64,000 nucleotides of DNA from Bacteroidales bacterium (GCA_015060325.1 SUYQ01000012.1:1-64000), one strand, 5' to 3'; counted from the first letter of the stretch, positions 46,602-56,528 are shown. Notes: generated by a model not told the origin, from the letters alone. Program-made: numbers and translations.

Positions 46602-48110
46602 ATGAACAAGAACAAAATCAATTGGGTAGCGGTCCTTACCATGATGTTCCTTTTCGGAATGATTTCATTTGTGACCAACCTGGCAGCACCTATCGGTACC
46701 GTTTGGAAGAATCAGCCTGGTATTGACGGCTCGAACTTCTGGGGAATGATGGGTAACATGATGAACTTCCTTGCATATCTCTTCATGGGTCTTCCTGCAG
46801 GTAAGCTGATTCTGAAATACGGATATAAGAGAACTACTCTCATCGGAGTCGCTGTCGGCTTCTTTGGAGTCCTCATCCAGTTCCTTTCGGGAAAGATAGG
46901 AGTAGGTGCATCAATCGCCGGACTTCCTGCAAACTTCTTCGTATACCTGCTTGGAGCATTCATCAGCGGATTCTCAGTATGTATCCTCAATACAGTTGTC
47001 AACCCTATGCTCAACCTTCTCGGTGGCAGCGGAAACAAGGGTAACCAGCTTGTTCAGATTGGTGGAACATTCAACTCTTTGACCGGAACTCTTACTCCGA
47101 TGCTTGTTATGGCGATGATCGGTGAGATTACCAAAAAGACTGCTATCGTTGACGTGAACCCGGTTCTTTACATCGCGATGGGTGTGTTTGCAGTCGTATT
47201 TGCAGTTCTTGTTTTTGTTCCGTTCGTTGAGCCTGAGCAGGAGAAATCAAATGCTACAGTCAAGAGCCTTCTTGTGCACAAGCATCTCGTATATGGTGTA
47301 ATCGCCATCTTCTTGTATGTGGGTGTTGAGGTAGGTATCCCAGGTACTCTTAACTTCTATCTCACAACAAAGAGCAAAGAACAGTTAAAGACGGCTATCA
47401 AGGATAATGCTCAGCTCTATGCAGATATCGAAACATTAGAGGCAAAAGCTGCTGATGAGTCTGAGGACGTTAAAAAACTTAAGGATGACCTTTCTAAGAA
47501 GCTGTGCAGCAAGGGTCTGATTGAAAAAGAAGACTATCAGCTGATTATTAAAGATGCTACAAAAATAAAGGAAGACATCGTCAAGGAAAGCAAAGCTCAT
47601 AAGACAAAGATAGATGATCCTGATTATCAGGAAGGTCTAGGTATGGAAACAGGTTTTGTCGGTACTCTTGTCGGACTCTACTGGCTTCTCATGCTTGTCG
47701 GACGTTTCGTGTCAAGTCTGATCAGCAGTAAGGTTTCAAGTAAGACACAGCTGACTGTAACATGTTCTGCAGCACTTATTTTAGTGGTAGCTGCAATATT
47801 TACAAGTGGAGCTAGTGTAACCATTAGCGCAGTTCCTCTGACTGCAATCCTTCTTATATGCTGCGGTCTTTGTACATCAGTCATGTGGGGAACAATCTTC
47901 AATCTTTCAGTTGAGGGCCTCGGAAAGAACTCGGCACTTGCATCAGGTCTCTTCATGACCATGGTCGTAGGAGGTGGCGTGCTTCCGCTCGTTCAGAATG
48001 CGGTAGCAGATGCTGCGGGCTTCATGACCAGCTATTGGGTTATTGTAGCTGCCCTTGCATATATGCTTTGGTTCGCAGTTCGTGGCTCAAAAGTTAAAAC
48101 TACAAAGTAA
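46602..48110 (+). CDS. Sugar MFS transporter with a coiled-coil insertion
   Basis: A 502-residue inner-membrane transporter with about 12 hydrophobic segments. The first half shows NFLAYLFMGLPAGKLILKYGYKRT, the MFS loop 2-3 motif. It resembles the FHS/fucose-glucose permease group used by Bacteroidales for hexoses. Residues about 257-345 between two transmembrane segments are a highly charged, Lys/Glu/Asp-rich helical stretch with heptad-like spacing, not usual in the family. A ROK-type sugar kinase gene follows after 25 bases, which supports a free hexose or N-acetylhexosamine as substrate; glucose from the starch enzymes would fit. Confidence 0.88.
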   Translation: MNKNKINWVAVLTMMFLFGMISFVTNLAAPIGTVWKNQPGIDGSNFWGMMGNMMNFLAYLFMGLPAGKLILKYGYKRTTLIGVAVGFFGVLIQFLSGKIGVGASIAGLPANFFVYLLGAFISGFSVCILNTVVNPMLNLLGGSGNKGNQLVQIGGTFNSLTGTLTPMLVMAMIGEITKKTAIVDVNPVLYIAMGVFAVVFAVLVFVPFVEPEQEKSNATVKSLLVHKHLVYGVIAIFLYVGVEVGIPGTLNFYLTTKSKEQLKTAIKDNAQLYADIETLEAKAADESEDVKKLKDDLSKKLCSKGLIEKEDYQLIIKDATKIKEDIVKESKAHKTKIDDPDYQEGLGMETGFVGTLVGLYWLLMLVGRFVSSLISSKVSSKTQLTVTCSAALILVVAAIFTSGASVTISAVPLTAILLICCGLCTSVMWGTIFNLSVEGLGKNSALASGLFMTMVVGGGVLPLVQNAVADAAGFMTSYWVIVAALAYMLWFAVRGSKVKTTK

Positions 48111-48135
48111 TAATTCTTAAAACTAAATATCACAT

Positions 48136-49092
48136 ATGAATTCATCATACGTAGTAGGTATCGACGTAGGAGGTCAGACCTCCAAGATCGGTGTAGTTGA
48201 TGCTAGAGGAACTGTTCTCGCACAGACAGTCATCCGTACAGACACTTATGATACTGTAGAGCCTTACATTGCTGAACTTGCTGAGGCAGTAAACAAGCTT
48301 ATCAAGGAGTCAGGCACAGAGGGCAAGGTAAGAGGTATCGGTGTAGGTGCTCCTAACGGAAACTATTATACCGGAACAATCGAAAATGCTCCGAACCTTC
48401 TTTGGGGACGTCAGAGAGTAGAGTTCTCAAAGCTCCTTTCTGAGGCCATGGGCGGACTTCCTGTAGCTCTTACAAACGATGCAAACGCGGCCGCTGTCGG
48501 TGAAATGACTTATGGTGCTGCAAGAGGTATGAAGAACTTCATCATGATCACTCTCGGTACAGGCGTAGGCTCAGGTATCGTGATCAATGGTGAGGTCGTA
48601 TATGGACATGACGGTTTTGCCGGAGAACTCGGTCACACAGCTGCAGTTCACAACAACGGACGTACATGCGGTTGCGGCAAGACAGGCTGTCTTGAGACTT
48701 ATGCTTCAGCAACAGGTGTTGCACGTACAGCACGTGAGTGGCTCGAGCTTTCAGATGAGCCATCTGTTCTCAGAAGCCTTGACACTATCGCTTCAAAGGA
48801 CGTTTATGATGCAGCTAAGGAGGGTGACAAGCTTGCGCTCAAGATCTTCGAATTCACCGGAAAGATCCTCGGCCGTTCATTCGCAGATTTCATCGCATTC
48901 AGCGCTCCTGAAGCTATCGTTCTCTTCGGCGGACTTGCCCGTGCAAAGGAATTCCTTACAGAGCCGATTCTCGAGTCTATGAACGCAAACGTTCTCCCAT
49001 TGTGGAGAAACAAGGTTCAGCTTGTTTATTCTCAGCTTAAGGAATCAGATGCAGCCATCCTTGGTGCTTCTGCCCTTGCTTGGGAACTCTAG
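48136..49092 (+). CDS. ROK-family sugar kinase (glucokinase-like)
   Basis: A 318-residue kinase. The phosphate-binding start VVGIDVGGQTSKIGVVD, the catalytic Asp in LTNDANAAAVGE, and the ROK zinc signature GELGHTAAVHNNGRTCGCGKTGCLE are all present. ROK kinases phosphorylate glucose or N-acetylhexosamines at the cytoplasmic face after transport. It forms an operon with the MFS transporter gene 25 bases upstream. The substrate choice between glucose and an amino sugar is not settled by the sequence. Confidence 0.92.
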   Translation: MNSSYVVGIDVGGQTSKIGVVDARGTVLAQTVIRTDTYDTVEPYIAELAEAVNKLIKESGTEGKVRGIGVGAPNGNYYTGTIENAPNLLWGRQRVEFSKLLSEAMGGLPVALTNDANAAAVGEMTYGAARGMKNFIMITLGTGVGSGIVINGEVVYGHDGFAGELGHTAAVHNNGRTCGCGKTGCLETYASATGVARTAREWLELSDEPSVLRSLDTIASKDVYDAAKEGDKLALKIFEFTGKILGRSFADFIAFSAPEAIVLFGGLARAKEFLTEPILESMNANVLPLWRNKVQLVYSQLKESDAAILGASALAWEL

Positions 49093-49104
49093 CAGAAACT
49101 TATA

Positions 49105-49794
49105 TCAGAATCTCATCAACCTCATTTCGGGTCCGACCCGGAATGAGGTTGATCTTATATACAGCAGCCACTGCGCCGCATAGTAAGGAATCATGATGAG
49201 AAGTCTGCTATCCTCTATCGGCTCTACGAAAAGCACCCATGCAAGTATGAAGTCGGAGAAGACGAAAAGTACCGATCCAAGGGCAAAAAGGCTGCTGCGC
49301 TGGAGCAGAGCCAGCACAAGCATCGAACATATCAGGCATGCATAGATGGCCGTACCTATGCGCAGGATTCCGGCAGGTGCCTCAGGAACAATCTTTATGA
49401 ATACGATCGCCAGCAGGGCTGCCGAACATAGGAGTATCATCGTAAGGTATCCTTTTGCCTTTGCCGTCAGTTTGCGGTCACGTTCTACCTTCTTGAAGTA
49501 CCTCACTGCAAAATATGCAATGTACATTATGTGGGCAAGCGCAAAGCTGCCCATCTGCCCTGGCAGATTTCCCATGGCTCCCATCTGGTCGCCTAGGGCT
49601 GAAAACAGCAGCCCTAGGGCAATCTGCCATGGGCAGAGCCATAGAGCCGAGATGCCTAGAATCGTCAGCGGAATCGTGATCTTGTACGGTAGATCGACCG
49701 GCAGAAAGAATATGGCTGCCGCACATAGAAAAAGACCCGTCGCCGTCAGGGCGACCGGTCTTGTCAGATTGTCTTTAAGTCGTAGAAGACCCAT
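49105..49794 (-). CDS. YhhN-family membrane protein (lysoplasmalogenase-like)
   Basis: A 229-residue membrane protein with about eight hydrophobic segments. Family marks are LLFSALGDQMGA and VLFVFSDFILAW, with the conserved Ser/Asp pairs. YhhN/TMEM86 proteins hydrolyse the vinyl-ether bond of lysoplasmalogens; plasmalogens occur in anaerobes. It begins two bases after the upstream lipoprotein gene ends, so it is likely the last gene of the SusC/D operon, though its role there is unclear. Confidence 0.85.
   Translation of the reverse strand: MGLLRLKDNLTRPVALTATGLFLCAAAIFFLPVDLPYKITIPLTILGISALWLCPWQIALGLLFSALGDQMGAMGNLPGQMGSFALAHIMYIAYFAVRYFKKVERDRKLTAKAKGYLTMILLCSAALLAIVFIKIVPEAPAGILRIGTAIYACLICSMLVLALLQRSSLFALGSVLFVFSDFILAWVLFVEPIEDSRLLIMIPYYAAQWLLYIRSTSFRVGPEMRLMRF
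49115..49153. terminator. Terminator hairpin between convergent genes
   Basis: 18-bp stem ATCAACCTCATTTCGGGT / ACCCGGAATGAGGTTGAT with one mismatch and a 3-base loop, 22 bases after the ROK stop. It lies inside the last codons of the minus-strand gene, so one sequence serves both functions. Confidence 0.75.
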
Positions 49795-49796
49795 GA

Positions 49797-51398
49797 TTAT
49801 CGTCTGCTGTATGTTACAGGTCTGTTGTTCTTGTCAGGTTCGATGCCTATAGGCAACTTCTTCAGGTTTCTCATGACGCCCTGCTTCACGGAAGCACTTG
49901 TCGATGCATCAGCTGTACCTGCCTTTTCGATTGTGATCGGGAATTTGACAGGCATGTTGAACATGCTCATCGGAGCCAATGTCTCATAATCGTAGAGGAG
50001 ATATCCCATCATGTCATATTTGATGTCCAGTGCTCCTGTTGCTGTTGGGAATGAGAAATTGAGACCGTTTAATGTGGTGCTTGCGGCTCCTGCCGGGATA
50101 GGCTCGGCCATTGCCATAGGAGTGTCTTCAAGGATTACAGGTGCATAGGCGTCAGCCTGTTCGTTGTATGCATAGCCGCACAGTCCGAATCCGTAGGTAG
50201 CATTGTCATCAGAGAAGTTCGTGAGCGTGATTTCCCTGATTTCAAGATTTCCGCCATTGTAGAAACCGATGAATGCAAGGTATTCGCCATCTTCCTTGTT
50301 CATCTCAAAGACTTCGGTTTCGATATCCATGAGTATGTCATCTCCACACTCCCATCCTTTGATGAGGTACATGAAGTTGTTGTCAAGCTGCTCGATGCTC
50401 ATGTTGTAGGTAACATCCTTCTCATCACCGTATTTCATTCCCATTTCCTCATCATCTTTGAACAGCCAGAATCCCTTTCCGGAGAATGTGTAGTTTCCGA
50501 ACCACGCCTCGTATTCGGGAGTGCTGGCCTCTTCTTCAATTGTAACGAGCTCGCTTACCGAGTAGGTCTGTGTGTGTGATCCGTCAGGCTCGAATCCGAA
50601 AGCAACAAAGTAATAGTCACCCGATGCAAGTCTTGGCATCTGATATACATTATTGTCCGGGTTCGATCTGTCATAGCTGTATGTGAAGTCAGTAAGTTTC
50701 TCTCCCTGGCTCACATAGTACTGGATAGTTGCGATCTGGTTGATGATATATGTCTGGAAAGCATCAAGAGTCGCCATGTATTGGCCATCCACTTCTACGT
50801 CCAGACCATTCGGATACATATTGTTGAAGCTTTCTACGTATTCCTTTGTGATGTAGGTCCATACAAAGAGTGATGAACTGGTTGACTCTATGCTTACGAT
50901 CTCCATATTGTCGATTCGCTGGCTGCTGCGTGTCATTTTCCATTCGTCTGTCTGTGTGAGGACGTATGGATTGACCCCAGTTGTGAATGTGACAGATTTT
51001 GCATCAACGTTGTTGTACAGCTTTACATCATCGGTGATTGCGAATACAACATACTTGTATTTCTTGTCTGACTCAAGACCGTCTACCGTCACTGTCCTGT
51101 TCTTGGCTGTCTTGAGACCTTTGACCTGTCCTGCCTTGAGAAATTCGTTGTATTTTTCTGCAATCAGCTTTGCATCGCTCTTTGTCGTCTCGTCTGTTAC
51201 GAATCCATACCAGCTTACATCTTCCGGTCCGTCGTGGCGGACATTGATCTTGGCATAGTCTGCTCCTATTTCGCTGACCTTCAGAGTGAAGTTGAAGCTT
51301 GCATTGAGGGTGTCATCGCCTTTCTGGGGCTCTTTTTCGCATGACGATGTCATGAGGGCCGCAGCAATGATGCCTGCAATATAAATGAATCTTTTCAT
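49797..51398 (-). CDS. Surface lipoprotein with fibronectin-like domain, unknown function
   Basis: A 533-residue lipoprotein, lipobox MTSSC (Cys20). Residues about 35-140 look like a fibronectin type III or Ig-like fold (YAKINVRHDGPEDVSWYGFVTD, SDKKYKYVVFAITDD). The rest is beta-rich with GNYTFSGKGFWLF and no catalytic motif I recognise. It ends in a basic tail. It sits in the SusC/D-protease operon and is probably an accessory binding protein; this is inference. Confidence 0.8.
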   Translation of the reverse strand: MKRFIYIAGIIAAALMTSSCEKEPQKGDDTLNASFNFTLKVSEIGADYAKINVRHDGPEDVSWYGFVTDETTKSDAKLIAEKYNEFLKAGQVKGLKTAKNRTVTVDGLESDKKYKYVVFAITDDVKLYNNVDAKSVTFTTGVNPYVLTQTDEWKMTRSSQRIDNMEIVSIESTSSSLFVWTYITKEYVESFNNMYPNGLDVEVDGQYMATLDAFQTYIINQIATIQYYVSQGEKLTDFTYSYDRSNPDNNVYQMPRLASGDYYFVAFGFEPDGSHTQTYSVSELVTIEEEASTPEYEAWFGNYTFSGKGFWLFKDDEEMGMKYGDEKDVTYNMSIEQLDNNFMYLIKGWECGDDILMDIETEVFEMNKEDGEYLAFIGFYNGGNLEIREITLTNFSDDNATYGFGLCGYAYNEQADAYAPVILEDTPMAMAEPIPAGAASTTLNGLNFSFPTATGALDIKYDMMGYLLYDYETLAPMSMFNMPVKFPITIEKAGTADASTSASVKQGVMRNLKKLPIGIEPDKNNRPVTYSRR

Positions 51399-51419
51399 TG
51401 TATCGATGTTTTTAGAAAT

Positions 51420-51884
51420 TTACAGTATAGGTGTCTGGGTGCCTGATTTTGTGTCAGGGTTTATCTTGATGTCTTCAGGAACGCTTTCCTTGTCGTAGAT
51501 CTGCTCTTCCAGAAGGTCGCTGCTTGTAAGTGTAAGGCTGCTTCCGACAACCTTATATTTGTACGAGCTGCCCCAAGGGGTTCCGTTGCTGTATGTTCCC
51601 GTAAGGATGCCGTCAATAGAGCTGCATGTTCCGGTATACAGGTCGTACCTGTCATTCTGGCTTCCGCTCTTCTGGTAGATCTCGAATGTGCAGTCAGAGT
51701 TGAGGACGAGATATACGTCAACCAATTGTCCGTCCAGTTCAGTTCCATCCACCAGGGTTTCAGCAAGATGCCATTCTCCTACGATGGCCGGATCAAGTGC
51801 TGGAGCCTTGTCTTCCTTCTCACATGACGCCGCCAAGCATACTGCTGCAGCAAGTGTCAAAACTATATTTGTTATTCTTTTCAT
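51420..51884 (-). CDS. Lipocalin-like lipoprotein
   Basis: A 154-residue lipoprotein with lipobox LAASC (Cys20). IVGEWHLAETLVDG is the opening strand of the lipocalin-like domains common in Bacteroidales; NSDCTFEIYQ and GILTGTYSNGTPWG continue the barrel. Ligand unknown. It lies 15 bases downstream of the protease gene and 21 bases before the fibronectin-like lipoprotein. Confidence 0.8.
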   Translation of the reverse strand: MKRITNIVLTLAAAVCLAASCEKEDKAPALDPAIVGEWHLAETLVDGTELDGQLVDVYLVLNSDCTFEIYQKSGSQNDRYDLYTGTCSSIDGILTGTYSNGTPWGSSYKYKVVGSSLTLTSSDLLEEQIYDKESVPEDIKINPDTKSGTQTPIL

Positions 51885-51899
51885 AATTCCTTTTGTCTT

Positions 51900-53984
51900 T
51901 TAAAGCCAGCCACCGTTGTCGCTTGATACTCCTCTGGAAATGATTGAAATTGTCTTTGTTATGTACATGCCTCCCTTACCGCCGTTTGCGTTCGGAATCG
52001 TTACGATGTCGCCGTTTCCTGTCCAGTCACCGGTTATTGAACCGGCAACGTTGTCACCACCGGCAATAGCCTTTATCGTGATCTTTGCAGATCCGACCTT
52101 GCCAGGATTGATCACTAGCTTTCCGTGCTCGATTTTTGGCTTCTTGGTGATACCGAGAGCCTTCATATCAGCACCGCTCATCTCTACTGATTCGTAGCTC
52201 ATCCTATCCGCTCCCTCTCCGAAGAAGTTCTTGAGGGAATATCTGCATTCTTCACCCACCTTGACCATGAGGCTTGGAGTGCCCTCGATGTTCATCATGA
52301 ATTTCCATGCGTCCACAGCTCCGGTACCCATCTGATACTGATATGTGCTGTAAGGTCGCAAAGGCAGTTCCGCTCCAGTTGACTGGTCATAACCGAGGAA
52401 CTTGTATCCTGCTGAAAGCTTTGTGTCGAGATCGTTTACAGCTGAGAGCAGCATTGCAGTAAATTCCTCTCTTGTGAATGTCTTTCCAAGCTTCTTTGCA
52501 TATGCCAGACCCAAAGCTGCTATACCGCTCACATGAGGACATGCCATAGATGTTCCGTCCATGTATGCATAATCACCATTCTCCGTATTCACCTCGCTTA
52601 TGAAGGTCGAGAGAATGCTGCTTCTTCTGGTCTCGGTATTAAGGTAGAAGTCTCCTCCAGGTGCAGCAATATTGCATCCGGGACCGAAGTTGGTGTAGGA
52701 TGCAGGATAGCCGTCAGGACCGAGACCTGTAACGCAGATGCAGTCCATGAGTGCGCCTGGGTAGCTTGCAGACGGATGACTGTCGTTTCCTGATGCGAAT
52801 ATTGCCAATGGGCCGTCTATGATTTTGATCCTGTTCCTGTCGACTGTCTGGAATCTTTCCTTGTCAAGGAAGTACTGGATAGCGAAGTATTCGATGCTGT
52901 AGTTGGCAAAGTATTCATAGTCGGATGCATAGTTGCCGTTCTGATATCCGAAAGAGCACTGAGCTATATGTGCACCATTGTCTGCTGCATATACGAATGC
53001 AATTGCAGCAGCTGCTGTGTTGCTGGACTGCCCGCCTGTGAATATCTGACATCCCATGAGTCTTACTCCATCACCGTTACCTGTTCCTCCTGCAACTCCG
53101 CAGACGCCTCTTCCGTTGTTGTTCACTGCTCCGACAATACCTGCTACGTGTGTTCCATGCCCTGTTTCTCCAGGAGCATTCCAGTTGATCCTGCCCTCGT
53201 TGGCGTCACAGTTCCATCCGTGAACGTCATCTATGTAGCCGTTGCCGTCGTCATCAACACCAGGAGCACCGTTCTTTTCTGCGGCATTTGTCCACATGTT
53301 CTCCTTGAGGTCTTCGTGGGTATACTTGACCGGTCCGTCAATGATGGCTACAATGATCTCGCTGTCACCGCCGGTAAGCTCTCTCCATACGTCTGCTACA
53401 GCAATGTCCTCACCTTCAACAGCTGCTGTGGAAATTGTCTTGCTGCCTGTGTTGTGGTAGTTCCACTGGTCTGAAAGCCTGGGGTCGTTGAAGATGTTGT
53501 CTGCTGTTGCGTCAAGTTCCTCAGCCGGTGCATGGCTTCTGGCGTCCGAGCCGTAGGTGATGAGCTTGTTGTACTGCACTCTGGATACTTCTGCGAACTG
53601 TGCAAGTTGTGCTGCAGCAAGTTCTAGCCCTGTGCCTTCGAATTCGATCCTGTACCATCTGTCAAGCTGATGCTTCCTGAGGTGCTTCGCATTCTGCTCC
53701 GTAACGCAGAAAACAGGCTCGAAACTCTTGATGTCCAGTCCTTCAGGGGTCTGGGCTGCAATGCTATGTCCCTCTGCGACACTTGATGCCGCCTCCCTGC
53801 TCAACTGGACGAGGAGTACTCCTTCCTCAGAGTCGGAAGGGGTGTTTATGATCTTGGTCATCACAGAATTCCCTGATATGCTATCCTTCTCAGGAGTATT
53901 CTCGACAACCTCATTCACGCATGATACGGCGATGAATGCTGCCGAAATAATCAGAGACTGTCCTATTCTTGAAATGTATGACAT
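51900..53984 (-). CDS. Subtilisin-like (S8) serine protease lipoprotein
   Basis: A 694-residue lipoprotein with lipobox IAVSC (Cys22), so it is tethered to the envelope and probably surface-exposed. A pro-domain (about 50-145) precedes the S8 domain. The triad is Asp216 (VAIIDGPV), His276 (GHGTHVAG) and Ser479 (GTSMACPHVSG), with oxyanion Asn400 (ASGND). VDDDGNGYIDDVHGWN is typical of Bacteroidetes subtilases. The C-terminal 130 residues form Ig-like beta structure. All catalytic residues are present, though the Asp motif reads D-G-P instead of D-T/S-G. In this operon it would supply peptides to the SusC/D importer. Confidence 0.93.
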   Translation of the reverse strand: MSYISRIGQSLIISAAFIAVSCVNEVVENTPEKDSISGNSVMTKIINTPSDSEEGVLLVQLSREAASSVAEGHSIAAQTPEGLDIKSFEPVFCVTEQNAKHLRKHQLDRWYRIEFEGTGLELAAAQLAQFAEVSRVQYNKLITYGSDARSHAPAEELDATADNIFNDPRLSDQWNYHNTGSKTISTAAVEGEDIAVADVWRELTGGDSEIIVAIIDGPVKYTHEDLKENMWTNAAEKNGAPGVDDDGNGYIDDVHGWNCDANEGRINWNAPGETGHGTHVAGIVGAVNNNGRGVCGVAGGTGNGDGVRLMGCQIFTGGQSSNTAAAAIAFVYAADNGAHIAQCSFGYQNGNYASDYEYFANYSIEYFAIQYFLDKERFQTVDRNRIKIIDGPLAIFASGNDSHPSASYPGALMDCICVTGLGPDGYPASYTNFGPGCNIAAPGGDFYLNTETRRSSILSTFISEVNTENGDYAYMDGTSMACPHVSGIAALGLAYAKKLGKTFTREEFTAMLLSAVNDLDTKLSAGYKFLGYDQSTGAELPLRPYSTYQYQMGTGAVDAWKFMMNIEGTPSLMVKVGEECRYSLKNFFGEGADRMSYESVEMSGADMKALGITKKPKIEHGKLVINPGKVGSAKITIKAIAGGDNVAGSITGDWTGNGDIVTIPNANGGKGGMYITKTISIISRGVSSDNGGWL

Positions 53985-54014
53985 ATTGTTGATGTTTTTC
54001 TTGTTATCGTATGC

Positions 54015-56501
54015 TTATTCGGCCTTGGTTGCTGAAATCTGTACAATTTCGTGTGCGATATCCGCTTTCTTCAGATTCCTGGTGATACTGTTTATCTCCG
54101 GCATTCTGATGCAGTTGGATGTATTTATCGAACTGAGTTTCTGTCCGGCATCGGCCTTGTTGGATTCGCTCCTGTCGAGCCCGTCCAGCAGCGGAGAACC
54201 CTTTCTGACAAGGAGGAGGTCTCCGTGAGCGTCGCCTATTATGTCTGTAAGGGACATCTCTCTTCCCAACTGCTGGTATCCTCCGAGAATAAGTGCCCAG
54301 AACTGTTCTTCGCTTCTGTTGTCCATAACTGCAATGATATCCTCGTGTACGAATCCTGCCACCATCATGTCTGTCCTCTCTTCTCCGTCCACTTCGTATG
54401 TGTCATAGAAATAACCGCTGCCGCTGAGTGAACCTGTTTTAGGTGTGTATGTGTACTCGTATCTCATGCTCGGAATGATGTTGGTCGAGTCCTTGATTGT
54501 CACCTTTTCAAGTTCGTTTTCCATTGTGTACATCAGACCGTCCTTATAGTCGAATGTGATTTCAGGATTGTTCTTGAGTGATGGGAACAGTCCTGATGCC
54601 TTCATCTTGCCGTCCTCGAGAGTGAACTTCACGCTTCTTGCGCGGTCGTTTCCTCTTATGGTCCTGCCTGTAGCCTTTGAGTTGAAGATATCGACGGAAA
54701 CAGGGATCCACTCGCTTTCAGTGATGCTTTCAGCTGAAGGCTGGTTTTCAAGAAGATCTTCCCAGTAGTATGCCTTCTTCATCATGTCAGGGGTACCTGT
54801 GGTGGAGAATTCATGTGTGATGAATCCGCTTCGGAATCCGTTGCCTGCATAGATTACGAATGTGTAGCTTGTGCCTGCAAGGAGGTTGTTGCCCACAACT
54901 CCGGAAATCTCGCTGTTGTTGAGTTTCTTGAGGGTTGCGTTGTCGACCGAACCGTATCTCATCAGTTCTTCCTTGATCATGTCCTCATAAGTCTTGTAAT
55001 ATGAGGTAGGGTAGTAGTTGATCATGGCATGAGTGATGCCCTTTCCTCTGATCCAATACTGGAATGAGTTTTCAGATGAGTAGTTCTCGAGAGGGTTGTC
55101 TGAGGCATATCTGTCCGAAACCGTTACTCCGAAGGTTATGTCGATGTCCTTGGTATCGCCTGGCTTTACATAGCCGAATTCTACGGATGCGTATTCCTTA
55201 TAGTTGCCTTTTTCGTCGTATGCACAAGCGATGAGGGTGTAGAAACTTGTCTTTGCCTCATCTGCCCATGGCTTTATGTCGTAAGTTTCCTCGCCAGGCT
55301 TTCCTGTGGCTCTTGTGAACTCAAGGGCATCAGAAGAATTCTGCACTTCCTTTACCTTTGCATCCATCTCCACGTCGCTTACGCTGCCTTCGAAAAGAGC
55401 GTATCTTACCTTTGCGACGTCTTTAGCAAGGCTGAATGTGACAGGCACGTTGCCGTTTTCGTCGGTCTCTTCGCTCTTGAGGTCGATTGCGTAGTCGGTT
55501 GCTTCATATCCCGGAAGGACAAGACGGAACTTGCCTGATGTGTTGGCAAAGTAGTAGTAGCCGCCCATTCCAAGGAGGAGTCCGTTCTTAGGGAATGTGA
55601 TTATACCGTCCTTGAGGGTTCCGTAAAGGAGGTTGCTGGCGCTTCCGAATACCTCTGTAACGTCAGATGCGATCATGAGATCACCCATTGAAGGGTCGCT
55701 GAAACCTGTCTTCTGAGCAGGGAAGTATACGTGTGACGGATCGGTCGCATCGAGATACAGACGTGCATTCTCGTCGATATATCCGCGGTATCCGTTCACC
55801 AGTGACGGATCATTCTCGTATGCCTCGTCACCCTCTACAAGCCTTGTGAAGTATTCCGGGCTGTAAACGTTGTCCAGACGGTAGAATCCCTCCATGTCCT
55901 TGCGCTCGTAGATGTCCACTTCTGTTTCAAGGTAGCGTCCCTGCCATGCGAACATGTCAGAGAATACTGCGTCCCTATAGATGCCCTTGCCGACCTTTTC
56001 CCACTCGTACATCTGTACTGAGAAACTTATCGAACTTGCATTCGAAGCGTATGACGAGACATAGTCGGGATCATCTATGTAAAGGGTACAGTGATATGTC
56101 TTTCCGAGGCTGATGTTTGGGAAGTTCACTTCGATGGTGGTCTCATGTTCGCCTTCCTCGAAATAAAGTTCTCCGAACTCGAATACGTCATCTGCAGAAA
56201 CAGGAACTTCCATGTATGAAGTGTCGGTGACGGCTTCCTTTTCGAGAGTGTATGTCTCGAATCGATATGTGACGTCTTCTTCCTTGTCTGTGTTGCTTCT
56301 TCTGACGATGAGTTCAAGAGATGTCTTGTCCACGCCTTTTTCGAGAGTGTGCATTCTTGCATTCTCCTGCTCTTCAAGGAAGTAGACACCCATGCAGTCT
56401 TCAGGATCCATAGCCGCTTTCTCCATCTCCTCGTTTACACAGGAAGTGAAGGAAAGAACGGCTGCAGCAGCCAGAATGTATCTTGTATTCATTGCTTTCA
56501 T
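54015..56501 (-). CDS. Large surface lipoprotein, unknown function
   Basis: An 828-residue lipoprotein; the signal MNTRYILAAAAVLSFTSC places the lipid at Cys21 counting from MKAMN. Residues about 35-170 show an Ig/DUF4843-like pattern (CMGVYFLEEQ, LELIVRRSN, FEEGEHETTIEVNF, YHCTLYIDDPDY). A central beta region with YYFANTSGKFRLVLPGYE and a late fibronectin-like segment follow. No catalytic motif is recognised. Its place right after susD matches that of SusE/F-type binding proteins, so it may bind the protein or peptide substrate at the surface; this is inference. Confidence 0.8.
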   Translation of the reverse strand: MKAMNTRYILAAAAVLSFTSCVNEEMEKAAMDPEDCMGVYFLEEQENARMHTLEKGVDKTSLELIVRRSNTDKEEDVTYRFETYTLEKEAVTDTSYMEVPVSADDVFEFGELYFEEGEHETTIEVNFPNISLGKTYHCTLYIDDPDYVSSYASNASSISFSVQMYEWEKVGKGIYRDAVFSDMFAWQGRYLETEVDIYERKDMEGFYRLDNVYSPEYFTRLVEGDEAYENDPSLVNGYRGYIDENARLYLDATDPSHVYFPAQKTGFSDPSMGDLMIASDVTEVFGSASNLLYGTLKDGIITFPKNGLLLGMGGYYYFANTSGKFRLVLPGYEATDYAIDLKSEETDENGNVPVTFSLAKDVAKVRYALFEGSVSDVEMDAKVKEVQNSSDALEFTRATGKPGEETYDIKPWADEAKTSFYTLIACAYDEKGNYKEYASVEFGYVKPGDTKDIDITFGVTVSDRYASDNPLENYSSENSFQYWIRGKGITHAMINYYPTSYYKTYEDMIKEELMRYGSVDNATLKKLNNSEISGVVGNNLLAGTSYTFVIYAGNGFRSGFITHEFSTTGTPDMMKKAYYWEDLLENQPSAESITESEWIPVSVDIFNSKATGRTIRGNDRARSVKFTLEDGKMKASGLFPSLKNNPEITFDYKDGLMYTMENELEKVTIKDSTNIIPSMRYEYTYTPKTGSLSGSGYFYDTYEVDGEERTDMMVAGFVHEDIIAVMDNRSEEQFWALILGGYQQLGREMSLTDIIGDAHGDLLLVRKGSPLLDGLDRSESNKADAGQKLSSINTSNCIRMPEINSITRNLKKADIAHEIVQISATKAE

Positions 56502-56528
56502 TATATAGTGGTATGTTTTATCCTCTGA

